DNA of 64,000 nt from Devosia algicola (lineage in GTDB: Bacteria; Pseudomonadota; Alphaproteobacteria; Rhizobiales; Devosiaceae): the NCBI RefSeq assembly GCF_028816455.1, contig NZ_CP118246.1:2742501-2806500 (forward strand), read 5' to 3'. This document shows, piece by piece, positions 37,890-46,933 of the stretch. Position numbers and translations under genes: made by a program. The notes below the pieces were generated by a model. It had not been told where the DNA came from. It saw nothing but the letters and a program-made list of their open reading frames with translations, and did no database searches. How positions within the stretch are numbered: position 1 is the first letter of the stretch; the number at the start of each line of letters is the position of its first letter.

Positions 37890-38900
37890 TCAATACTCCA
37901 CCGCGTTGACCTTGGTGAGCCGATAGTACAGATAGGTGACAGTGAAAATTACGGCGAACATTGCCACTGCGACTGCGGAGGCGTAGCCAAATTCTTGCTG
38001 CTCGAATGCACGCTTGTACAAATATGTACCCAGCACGGATGAACTGTCCGCAGGCCCACCTTTTGTCATGATCCAGACGATGTCGAAGACCTTGAGCGAG
38101 AAAATAATCTGCACAACACTGATTGATACAAGCACAGGCCAAATCATTGGGACGATTAAATAACGCAGACGGTTCCACTCACTTGCACCATCCAATGTTG
38201 CCGCGTGATGCAGGTCTTCTGAAATACCTTCAATGGCCGCGAGCAGCACGATCATGGGGAAGCCGGCATAATGCCAAACAACCACAGCAATAATCGACAC
38301 TAGCGACAGGTCGATGCTGGCGAGCCAGGGTTGCGCGAGAAACCCCAATCCAATCGTCGCCAAAAATGTGTTCAACAAGCCGAAATTCGGTTCCAGAATT
38401 CTGGTCCAAAGCGCGGCGGCGACAACATTCGGCAACATGACCGGCAGGTAAAATGCGAACCGATAAAGGCCATGTCCCGGAACTCTTCTTGAAATGGCGA
38501 GTGCCAGAAAAAGACCAAGTCCGACGGTTCCAACTGTCGCTGCAACGGCGAAGAAAATCGTATTTCTTAGGGCGTTCCAGAAATATTTGTCCTGAAACAG
38601 TTCAACAAAATTGTCCAACCCCACCCAAGCGCGCGGCAGCAGTCCTTTCCATTCATACATGGACAATTCAAGGGCCTTGTAAAGTGGAACTGCCATGAAA
38701 AGGGCAAGAAGCAATATCGCCGGTGCCAGGAAAAGGTACCACACCGCACGCTCCCGCACTGCTGCGCGCTTCTGCATGGCACCTGAGGTCGCAGACTGGG
38801 AGAATTTGCCATCGCTGACGATTTGACTCGAGGTGGACAATTGAAAACTCGCCGTTGAATTCAGTTGGAAGTTGGCCGACCCGGTGGGTCGACCAACCAT
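37890..38900 (-). CDS. Sugar ABC transporter permease, MalF/CUT1 type
   Basis: 336 residues. An unusual hydrophilic Ser/Gln/Thr-rich N-terminal extension (residues 1-45) precedes six hydrophobic helices; a start at 38777 would remove it. EAA-like loop DLHHAATLDGASEWNRLRYL. Partner of the MalG-type protein downstream; follows the binding-protein gene by ten bases. Confidence 0.9.
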   Translation of the reverse strand: MVGRPTGSANFQLNSTASFQLSTSSQIVSDGKFSQSATSGAMQKRAAVRERAVWYLFLAPAILLLALFMAVPLYKALELSMYEWKGLLPRAWVGLDNFVELFQDKYFWNALRNTIFFAVAATVGTVGLGLFLALAISRRVPGHGLYRFAFYLPVMLPNVVAAALWTRILEPNFGLLNTFLATIGLGFLAQPWLASIDLSLVSIIAVVVWHYAGFPMIVLLAAIEGISEDLHHAATLDGASEWNRLRYLIVPMIWPVLVSISVVQIIFSLKVFDIVWIMTKGGPADSSSVLGTYLYKRAFEQQEFGYASAVAVAMFAVIFTVTYLYYRLTKVNAVEY

Positions 38901-38910
38901 CTAGAGGAAC

Positions 38911-40210
38911 CTAACCCTGACGGGCTTCTTCCCAAGCGTCCTGCATCTGCTGTGCAGCTTCTTCAGGCGTCGCCAGATCATTCAACACTTCACCCACTAC
39001 GCGTTTGAATAGGTTCAGCAAGTCGGGAGGAACTGCCGATTCAAACAATGGTGGAGCACCAGCGCTATCCGCGTCTTTTACCATCTGCACTATTTGTGCC
39101 GGCAAGAACTCAGCAAGTTCGTCCGTGGGGATATCGCTTCTGCCCGGAGGCGCAGTATTGGCCTCGGAATAGATCTTAGTACCCTCACGGGAGCCTATGA
39201 ATGCCAAGACCTGCTTGGTTTCCTCAAGGTTTCCACGATCGAATGCCACAAAGCAGTTTGCCAACCAGCTGCCGACTTGGCCGTAGGATTCTTCATTGAT
39301 TGGTGGATAGTAGAAATAGCCAACTTCAAAATTATCCTGCTCAAGCTGGCCACTGCCACCCCAGGAGCCAGTTTGGTACATTGCGGCACGTCCAGATGTG
39401 AACAATGACCGTGCAATGGTGTCGTCAGTCAGCCCTGCGAAGCCGTCCGAGGCCAATCCCCGGTCGACAATTTCTTCCAGCACCTGAAAAACCCGCACAC
39501 CGTTAGCGTCTGTCCACTTGTAACTGCGTTGTTCGTCTGTGGATTCAGGTGCCCAGTTATTCAACAGGGCGTAATATTCGTCCTGCCCCAATGCACGCAT
39601 CAGGATGCCATCGGGTAAATGGTTGACCATGCCATAGTCATATAACGTGACCATGGGCTGAACACCGTCGGCGCGCACCGCATCTGCGATAGCGTATAGG
39701 CTCATCCCAGGTTTTGGGTTCACTCAGCCCAAGTTTGGCAAACATGTCCTTGTTGTAGAACACATAGGGTGTCCACACGCGTGTGACGTGAATTGCATAC
39801 TTATGCCCGTCGTTTTCGGTGTAATAACGCGCGGTGCCTTCGGGATAGTTTTCATCCCAAAGCTCATCCAACGGGGCCAGCATTCCGGCTTCGATCATGT
39901 TTTTGTATTGGAAGGCACTTGAGCACCACCACCAAGACATGTCCGGGCCATCGTCTGATGCGAACATGGTGGATGGTGCGGTGGCCTGCCAGTTCAATTC
40001 GTCGGTTTGCGCCTCAACGGTTACTTGGATACCCGGGTTAGCCGCGTTCCAAGCATCAATAACCGCGTTTGTCCCATCCGCGCTTCCACCAGCAAGTGTG
40101 GTGAGCCTTAGATTGACGACATCCTGCGACAGCGCGGGGGAAAACCCTCCCCCCATCATAGCCGCCACAGCGATGAAGCTGACGGCAGATCTACCTAATT
40201 CCATTGACAT
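38911..40210 (-). CDS. Sugar ABC transporter substrate-binding protein, CUT1 (frameshifted)
   Basis: About 433 residues. A signal peptide (MSMELGRSAVSFIAVAAMMGG, ending near PALSQ) and a MalE-like body (VIDAWNAANPGIQVTVEAQT; YYTENDGHKYAIHVTR; AAMYQTGSWGGSGQLEQDN). Start 40210 has GGAGGAG five bases before it. The frame breaks at 39698-39702 (AG[C]CT on the coding strand for AGCT), mended as TWDELYAIADAVRADG. First gene of the FadR-controlled operon. Confidence 0.88.
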
Positions 40211-40241
40211 ATTCTCCTCCTAGAGTTTCGCGTTGACAGAT

Positions 40242-40253
40242 TGGTAGGATCAC
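40242..40253. promoter_or_regulatory. FadR-type operator in divergent promoter
   Basis: TGGTAGGATCAC, of the form TGGT-N3-ATCA, close to the FadR-subfamily consensus TGGT-N3-ACCA. The same 12 bases recur upstream of the FadR-type regulator gene (42210-42221). It lies between the binding-protein gene (leftward) and the ATPase gene (rightward). Confidence 0.7.
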
Positions 40254-40259
40254 TCTATC

Positions 40260-40280
40260 AATTCTTCTAGCGGAAGAATT
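40260..40280. repeat. Perfect inverted repeat beside the FadR-type operator
   Basis: AATTCTTC/GAAGAATT with a 5-base spacer, six bases beyond the FadR-type site in the same divergent promoter region. No T-tract, so an extra operator is more likely than a terminator. Confidence 0.45.
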
Positions 40281-40329
40281 TAAGCTATGCAACCCCCGAT
40301 TTGCCTTCACCGAAAAACACGGAAATTAC

Positions 40330-41481
40330 ATGTCAGACGTCACATTTGATCGCGTTCAGAAGCGCTACGGTTCTGTTGAAGTTATTCCCGAGCTAGATCT
40401 GAACGTTCCCGACGGATCGTTTACCGTTCTCGTCGGCCCGTCCGGTTGCGGAAAGTCAACGCTGCTTCGCATGCTCGCGGGAATAGAGAGCACTACGTCC
40501 GGAAGCATTCGGATTGGTGAGGATGACATTACCCATCGCGAGCCGTCCAAGCGCGGCGTCGCAATGGTGTTTCAAAGCTATGCGCTTTATCCGCATATGA
40601 GTGTCGCCGAGAACATTGGTTTCAGCCTAAAATTGTCGAAACGCCCCAAGGCTGAAGTCACAGAACGTGTTTTGGAGGCCGCGAATACGCTACAGATCGA
40701 ACAATTGCTTGATCGAAAGCCAAGCGAACTCTCAGGCGGACAGCGCCAGCGCGTCGCCATCGGACGCGCTATCGTGCGCGATCCAAAAGTGTTTTTGTTC
40801 GATGAGCCTTTGTCCAATCTCGACGCTAAACTGCGCGTAAGCACCCGTTTGGAACTGGCACGTTTGCACCAACGGCTAAAGGTGACGACAATCTACGTAA
40901 CCCATGATCAGATCGAAGCGCTCACGCTCGGTGATCGGATTGCTGTGATGAATGAAGGCAAAATCCTTCAAGTTGGATCGCCAAAAGACTTGTATTCGAA
41001 TCCAGTCAACACATTCGTCGCATCCTTCATCGGATCACCGCCCATGAACATGGTCGAGGCAAATTTGGATGGCCAGACAATCAGCTTTGCGAGCCACGAA
41101 ATTCGCGTTTCTGACTTTAGTTTGCTGCCCAAGACTGAAAACGGGAAAATCATTTTGGGTATTCGACCAGAGAATTTTGAGTCCGACGCGCTAGCGCCAG
41201 CAGATTTGCCGCGAATTGAAGTTTTCCCCGACCTTATCGAGGCACAGGGCGCGGATTCGTTCATTGATTTTTGCGTTGACGCCAACCCGAGTGGCACAGG
41301 CTCGGCACTCATCGATCGCGGTGGTGATCAAGGGATGAAAAACGGCGAAGTTCGGTTTACCGCACGGGTAAATCCGAAGTTTGAACCTGGGATTGGTGAG
41401 CGCACACTACTGGCGCTTGATCCTGCTGATTTCCGGTATTTTGATGCCCAAACTGGCGACGCCTTGCCACGCCGCGCCTGA
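40330..41481 (+). CDS. Sugar ABC transporter ATPase, UgpC/MsmK type
   Basis: 383 residues, intact. Walker A GPSGCGKST, signature LSGGQRQRVAIGRA, Walker B VFLFDEPLSNLDAKL, H-loop YVTHDQIEA, then a C-terminal TOBE domain. It energises the permease pair encoded on the other strand and is divergent from that operon. Convergent with the FadR-type regulator, 12 bases apart. Confidence 0.93.
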   Translation: MSDVTFDRVQKRYGSVEVIPELDLNVPDGSFTVLVGPSGCGKSTLLRMLAGIESTTSGSIRIGEDDITHREPSKRGVAMVFQSYALYPHMSVAENIGFSLKLSKRPKAEVTERVLEAANTLQIEQLLDRKPSELSGGQRQRVAIGRAIVRDPKVFLFDEPLSNLDAKLRVSTRLELARLHQRLKVTTIYVTHDQIEALTLGDRIAVMNEGKILQVGSPKDLYSNPVNTFVASFIGSPPMNMVEANLDGQTISFASHEIRVSDFSLLPKTENGKIILGIRPENFESDALAPADLPRIEVFPDLIEAQGADSFIDFCVDANPSGTGSALIDRGGDQGMKNGEVRFTARVNPKFEPGIGERTLLALDPADFRYFDAQTGDALPRRA

Positions 41482-41493
41482 GCGCGCGTTTCA

Positions 41494-42198
41494 TCAACCG
41501 CCGAGCTTGCGGAAATCGTCTTTCACTTGGCGCATGTGGCGCGACATAGCTGAAATTGCAGCGTCCACATCGCCGTTGGCGATATGTTCCACAAGTTCGT
41601 GGTGATAATTCTGGGCAGCAGAGGGGCTCCTGTCGACGTAGAATAGTTGACTGCGTTGTTCAAAGAGTACGTCTACAATTGGCTCAAGTATGACCGCAAT
41701 CAGGCTGTTGCCCGTGGCACGTGCTATCCCCAAATGGAAACGATGATCTGCGGCAATAAACGCATCTACATCGTCAAATGACGCGCCCATTATGGTGAGT
41801 TCATGCCTTAAAGCCACGATGTCATCAGGCGTGGCGTTGGCTGCAGCCAAACCTGCGATCGGCGGCTCGACAAATGATCGAATCTCAATCAAATCGCCTA
41901 GATTTCCCGCAGCCCCTCCCAACGCTAGGGCAAGACTAAAGGAATCTCCTAGTGCCTTGGAAGTGCCATTTGTTAGGTATGTTCCGCTGCCTTGCCTTAC
42001 TTCAACTAAACCATCGTTTCCGAGTGCGCGAATTGCCTCACGTACAACATTGCGGCTCACACCATACGTGTGTGCGATCTGCCTCTCGGTAGGCAATTTT
42101 GAACCCGGTAAATATGCTCCGCTGACAATCTGCTTTTTTATCTGAGCTGCAACTTGTTCGTACAGCCGAACCGATTTGAGGTGTGTATCGTTAGTCAT
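41494..42198 (-). CDS. FadR-subfamily GntR transcriptional regulator
   Basis: 234 residues. A GntR winged helix (YEQVAAQIKKQIVSGAYLPG; RQIAHTYGVSRNVVREAIRAL) is followed by the all-helical FCD domain (DLIEIRSFVEPPIAGLAA; IAADHRFHLGIARATGN) with metal/ligand-binding histidines. The ATG at 42198 is chosen over 42231 because the operator TGGTAGGATCAC at 42210-42221 would otherwise be inside the gene. The regulator probably controls itself and the ABC/glycosidase/lldD/rhaM operon. Many FadR-type proteins respond to lactate, sugar acids or other carboxylates. Confidence 0.9.
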   Translation of the reverse strand: MTNDTHLKSVRLYEQVAAQIKKQIVSGAYLPGSKLPTERQIAHTYGVSRNVVREAIRALGNDGLVEVRQGSGTYLTNGTSKALGDSFSLALALGGAAGNLGDLIEIRSFVEPPIAGLAAANATPDDIVALRHELTIMGASFDDVDAFIAADHRFHLGIARATGNSLIAVILEPIVDVLFEQRSQLFYVDRSPSAAQNYHHELVEHIANGDVDAAISAMSRHMRQVKDDFRKLGG

Positions 42199-42209
42199 AA
42201 TTGGTCCAA

Positions 42210-42221
42210 TGGTAGGATCAC
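42210..42221. promoter_or_regulatory. FadR-type operator upstream of its regulator gene
   Basis: Exact second copy of TGGTAGGATCAC, 12 bases upstream of the regulator start. It supports autoregulation and fixes the start codon. Confidence 0.7.
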
Positions 42222-42231
42222 TTTTAGCCAT

Positions 42232-42576
42232 ATATCTCAGCTTCGAATTACATTCAACTTGCTATCTTGTGTTTAGGCAACAATGAGAACTGAATAGCCC
42301 CGGCTTTTGTAGACACCCTCGGGGTTAGATTGTGTACTGCCGTTCAAACATCATCGCCGTCATCGCGGTTTGCCGAGTTCTGTGGCAATTCAAACTCGTT
42401 TGGTGAGCCTTCGCCGGTCAGCCTAATGTCTAGGTGATGTGTTAGTCGCCTCATTGAAAACGCCAGATGGCCGATGCACTGGCGGATTTCCTGCCAGCGC
42501 GGGCTTGTCCTCTTGATCCTAATTCAGGTATCGACCAATCTTGCAGCGAGTGGAGGAGCCTGTTCTGACTGACGCC
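42232..42576. other. Gap between FadR-type and ROK regulators
   Basis: No gene can be supported. Near 42350-42530 on the minus strand there is an open stretch of about 58 codons (RWQEIRQCIGHLAFSMRRL and a Glu/Asp-rich end) without a clear start, which may be a gene remnant. No tRNA, insertion sequence or clear terminator seen. Confidence 0.4.
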
Positions 42577-43791
42577 ATGCAAAATTCGCGTGCGGTGACC
42601 AATCACCTTGTACGCAACAGGAACCTAGCTGCTGTGTTTGAGGCGATCCGTGAAGCCAAGACTCCGTCTCGAGCCGAGGCTGCTTGACGGAATGCCCTTC
42701 ACCCCACAGACGATGTCGAACGTCTGCAACGAGCTTCTTGAGACTCGGTCTCATCACCGAAGGCAGTAGGATCAAGGCCGGAGGAAAGGGCAAGCCGCCG
42801 ACCTCATTGGCAATTGTTCCTGAAGGTGGTCATGCCGTCGGCGCCCAGCTGCGGTGGAACCAGTTGAAGCTTTGCCTTGTCGATCTCGGCTTCCGCGAGA
42901 GCGCCACCGAGATCATTGTGCCAACTCGCACAGGATCCGAAGCGTTCGTGGACGAGATTGCAGAGGCGATCGGCGACTACGTCAATCGGCACGCGCGAAA
43001 GGGCATCTGGTCGGTCGGGGTATCCGCACCCCTGCCAGCATCCAGGTCGGATCAAACGTTGACACCCTCTCACATGTTCGAATGGGCAGACAGTGTCTGG
43101 TTCCGCGCACTCTGGCGTGCCTTCACACCGGCCGGGCTTCAGGCGCGCATCCATGCGGCAGCCGGGCGGCCGACCGTACTGCTCAACAATCCGCAATCGG
43201 TGGCGATGGCAGAAGCGCTAACGCTGCCGCCGAAGGCGAGCCTTCCTCTACATCATGGTGGGCCTCGGCCTCGGTTCCTCCTTCGTCACGGGCCAGTCAC
43301 TGAACACCCAAATTTGGCGGAGCGCCGGGGAACTTGGGTTCATAATTCATGATGGTGAACCGCTTGGCCGCATCCTGTCAGCCTCGGGATTACGCGATTT
43401 TCTTGGCCTGAGCGAGGCACAAGGTCAGTATGAGCCTCTGATCGAGCAAGCTTTTGCGCAGGGTGATCCGCGTCTCAACGCATGGCTGTACCAGTCGGCA
43501 GGCCTGTTGAGGATGGTGATCAATTTTCTCGAGAATGCAATGCGGCCCGACGGCATCCGTCTTGGCGGCTTCCTACCGCGGCCCGTGCTGGAGGCGCTGG
43601 CGGCACAGACCTTGCCGCTCGACGTCTCCGTGGTGGACCCAGAGCATGCCTCCGATCGGCTAATGCCTCGGTTCAGTCTGGCTGAACGATCCGCCGATTT
43701 CATCCCGCTCGGCGCCGGAGCCATGACCTTGTCGAGTCACGCAAACCCTGCTTTTTCCGAACTCGTCGGCGCGCTTCGATCCCGGTCCTGA
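42577..43791 (+). CDS. ROK family transcriptional regulator (frameshifted)
   Basis: About 404 residues. An N-terminal winged helix (NRNLAAVFEAIREAKTPSRA, then MPFTPQTMSNVCNELLE) is joined to a ROK sugar-kinase-like domain (SLAIVPEGGHAVGAQL; MVGLGLGSSFVTG). Three breaks, all AG[N]CT, at 42677-42681, 42741-42745 and 43239-43243; mended readings are RAELLDGMPF, LLELGLITEG and KASFLYIMVG. A GTG at 42550 is an alternative start. Upstream of and parallel to the sulfatase/ABC cluster, which is its likely target. Confidence 0.82.
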
Positions 43792-43930
43792 CCCGGGCAC
43801 AAATGCCAACACTGCCCTGTCAAATAGGCCGGAGGGAGGTTGACAGCTTACGGAAATAGAATTTATAAACCTACTTGCTAAAATAGATGGCACGTCTCTA
43901 TGGATGGCCTGACAGCGGGAGGAGAACCGA

Positions 43931-45150
43931 ATGAAGTCCGAATTGAAAACAGGCCTTGTGTTGGTGGCAGGAGCATTGATGACGACAATGGCGTCAGCGC
44001 AGGACCTGACGATGTACACGTTCTACACCACAGACGTGCCTTACTACGAAACAGTCATCGCTGCATACGAGGCGGCCAATCCCGGCGTGACAATCAATGT
44101 CGAAGTGTTCCAGAACACTGCATATGACGCGGCCCTCCGCACCGCATTCGCCGGCGGTGATATCCCTGATATCATTAGTGTCGAGCCCGACGCCCGTGCT
44201 GTAGGCATGTATCCGCTGATCGAGGCGGGTCAGGCTCGAGTCTCTGAACGATCTCTATAAGCGCGAGGGTTGGGACAAGAGTTTTAACGAAAGCGTGCTG
44301 CGCCAACTGAATGTTGATGGCACCTTCTATTCGGTGGCCGTGGACGTGAACAGCTTCCAGTTGTTCTACAATCAAGCGATGCTGGATAAGTACGGCGTCG
44401 AGCCGCCAGAATCCTACGGTGACCTCAAGCATATGGCTGAGGCGATGAACCCTGATGATGTGTACCCGATTGCCTTCTTCAACCGTTTCCCACAGCGCGG
44501 CCGCGACTATTTCTACATGATTGCCGGCCAGGCTCGATCCCGAAATCATCCGCAAGGCGGATTCTGGGGAAGTGCCGTGGACCGATCCAATTCTGGTGGA
44601 GGCGGCACAAAAGCTGAAAGACATGGTCAGCGACGGCATCTTTATGCCCGGCATCAACGGTATGAACGCGGATGAGCAAAATCAGGCATGGTATGTCGGT
44701 CGCGCCGCGATGGTGCTGTCGGGTCCCTGGGACATAGTTCCCTATACGACCAATGCACCCGAGGGGTTCGATCTGAAGGTGATGCGCTTCCCGCCACTGT
44801 TCGACGGGGTCAAGCAAGGCACTTCTCCCGGTGGTGTCGGCAAGAATTATGCAGTCCCCAAGGGCGACAATGTCGAGGCCGCCAAGGATTTCCTAGCATA
44901 TTTGCTAAGTCCCGAAGTCATGAAGGGCTATGTGGAAGCCAACCGGATAATCGCTCCCTACTCTGGACCAAACGACGATACTACCGATCCACTATTGCAA
45001 GTCTTCATCGAAAACCAGAAGACAAATTTGGTTCCGCGAGTGCTACTGAACGCCGATGTGCTTGAGGCACTCGGCGGCGCGATCCAAGGAGTGCTGTCGG
45101 ACGAGATTACGCCCACCGAAGCAATGCAGGAAGTCGAAGACGCCCGTTGA
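43931..45150 (+). CDS. Sugar ABC transporter substrate-binding protein, CUT1 (frameshifted)
   Basis: About 406 residues. Signal peptide MKSELKTGLVLVAGALMTTM ending near ASAQ, strong GGAGGAG before the ATG. MalE-like body (VIAAYEAANPGVTINVEVFQ; QLFYNQAMLDKYGVEPP; GRAAMVLSGPWDIVPY). Two breaks, both AGGCT for AGCT, at 44232-44236 (mended GQLESLNDLYKREGW) and 44530-44534 (mended AGQLDPEIIRKAD). First structural gene of the ROK/sulfatase cluster. Confidence 0.88.
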
Positions 45151-45162
45151 TGACGCCTTCAT

Positions 45163-45189
45163 CCGCCCCCCTCGCGTGAGCGGGGGCGG
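45163..45189 (+). promoter_or_regulatory. Intercistronic hairpin between binding-protein and permease genes
   Basis: CCGCCCCC/GGGGGCGG perfect 8-bp stem extended by CTC/GAG with one bulged base, 13 bases after the binding-protein stop and 15 before the permease ATG. Same position as the hairpin at 22699-22739 in the LacI-controlled cluster. Confidence 0.65.
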
Positions 45190-45204
45190 CACTCGGAGTC
45201 TAAG

Positions 45205-46089
45205 ATGCCCAAAATCTCCATCGGTATCTCTGCCGAAACCCGGACGGGCTGGCGGTTCTTATCGCCCGCCATCCTTCTGGTGCTGGCGATTGCCATCATT
45301 CCAGCCTTGTATACGCTCGGAATGAGCTTCTATTCCTGGAACGGATTGTCGGCAAAATGGACATTCGTCGGTTTGCAAAACTACCGCGACATGCTGGGCG
45401 ACAAAACATTGATGCAGGCGATCCGCAATACCGCGATATTTACCCTGGCCAATGTGATCCTCAAACCGGCCGCAGCCCTCTGCCTCGCCTACGCCATTGA
45501 GAGCGTTCGGTTGACGTGGTTGCGCGTAACCTACCGGACAATTTTCTTTTCCACCTCGCTGATCTCTGCCGCCATCGCGGCGATGATCTGGTCCTTTGTG
45601 TACGAGCCCAATGTTGGCCTTCTGAATCGCTTGCTGGGCAGCAACCACATGTGGTTAGGCGACCGCGATCTCGTCCTCTGGTCTATATTTGCGGTCGGAT
45701 TCTGGCAGTTTCTTGGCCAGAACGCCCTTATCCTGATGGCCGGGCTACAATCTGTCCCGCGCGAACTCTATGATGCGGCCGAGATGGACGGTGCACGCAC
45801 GTGGGGCATGTTCCGCTTTGTCGCCTTCCCACATCTCAAGGGCTTCATCGCAATTGTCGTGGTGATCAACATCATCAACAACCTGAAAGCCTATGACCTG
45901 TTCAAGGTGATGACTGACGGCGGCCCTCGGCATGCCTCAGAAGTGGTTGCAACCCACATCGTCAAGCAGGCCTTCGAAAAGGGTGAACTGGGGTACTCGG
46001 CAGCGATGAGCTATGCGCTGCTGCTCGTCACATTGGTGTTGGTGGTCATCTACCTCTGGCTGACCGAGTTTCGGAAGGAAGAAGCATGA
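45205..46089 (+). CDS. Sugar ABC transporter permease, MalF/CUT1 type
   Basis: 294 residues, six hydrophobic helices, EAA-like loop ELYDAAEMDGARTWGMFRFV. First permease of the sulfatase cluster. Its stop overlaps the next permease start (ATGA at 46086). Confidence 0.92.
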   Translation: MPKISIGISAETRTGWRFLSPAILLVLAIAIIPALYTLGMSFYSWNGLSAKWTFVGLQNYRDMLGDKTLMQAIRNTAIFTLANVILKPAAALCLAYAIESVRLTWLRVTYRTIFFSTSLISAAIAAMIWSFVYEPNVGLLNRLLGSNHMWLGDRDLVLWSIFAVGFWQFLGQNALILMAGLQSVPRELYDAAEMDGARTWGMFRFVAFPHLKGFIAIVVVINIINNLKAYDLFKVMTDGGPRHASEVVATHIVKQAFEKGELGYSAAMSYALLLVTLVLVVIYLWLTEFRKEEA

Positions 46090-46916
46090 GGCGCTATCAT
46101 CCTCTCACGGTCGTGAAGCACCTTGTTCTCTGTCTTCTGTCCCTAGCCTTTGCGGGTCCATTTGTTTGGGTGATCGCGACCAGCCTGAAGGCATCGTCAG
46201 AGTTCTTCTCTCCAAACTTTCTGCCAATGGACGGCTTACAATGGGAAAATTACACCCAAGCCTTTGTGACCTATGGGTTGGCCCACAACTACTTTAACAG
46301 TCTCACGGTCACGGTGGCGGCAGTCGGCCTGGGCCTGGCAATCGCGCTGCTGGCGGCCTACGGAATGTTCCGGTTGCGCTTTCGCTTTCGCAACACGGTC
46401 TTTGTGGCGCTGGTCGTCGTGATGATGATGCCGCCGCAGCTTACGCTGATTTCGCAGTTTCTGCTGTTCCAGAAGTCTGGAATCCTCTACTCGCCATTAG
46501 CGCTGATACTGCCTTACACACTGGGCGTCCTGCCACTCTCTGTCTTCATACTTCGCAGTTTTTTTAAGGAACTGCCGATCGACCTTGATCACGCCGCGCG
46601 GATGGACGGAGCCACGGACCTCCAGATCGTCCGGCTTGTGCTGCTGCCGCTTTCGGTGCCGGTGCTGGCAACGGCTGGCATCCTAACTTTCATCCAAACC
46701 TGGAACGAGTTTCTGCTTGCCTCGATTTTTGTTCGCAGCGACTGGGCGACAATCCCGGTTGCGGTCGCCAACATCAACAACATAGCCACGCAGGACGGCA
46801 ATCAGCCGATGAAATTCGCCGCCGTGGTCCTGTCCTTCCTTCCCTTGTTCGTTCTGTTTCTGTTTCTGCAACGCTTCTTCGTCAAGGGCCTCGCCTCGGG
46901 CGGCGTGAAGGGCTGA
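46086..46916 (+). CDS. Sugar ABC transporter permease, MalG/CUT1 type
   Basis: 276 residues, six hydrophobic helices, EAA-like loop DLDHAARMDGATDLQIVRLV. Overlaps the previous gene by four bases. The sulfatase gene follows after 17 bases. Confidence 0.92.
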   Translation: MRRYHPLTVVKHLVLCLLSLAFAGPFVWVIATSLKASSEFFSPNFLPMDGLQWENYTQAFVTYGLAHNYFNSLTVTVAAVGLGLAIALLAAYGMFRLRFRFRNTVFVALVVVMMMPPQLTLISQFLLFQKSGILYSPLALILPYTLGVLPLSVFILRSFFKELPIDLDHAARMDGATDLQIVRLVLLPLSVPVLATAGILTFIQTWNEFLLASIFVRSDWATIPVAVANINNIATQDGNQPMKFAAVVLSFLPLFVLFLFLQRFFVKGLASGGVKG

Positions 46917-46933
46917 GTGTTGAAAGGCTTACA

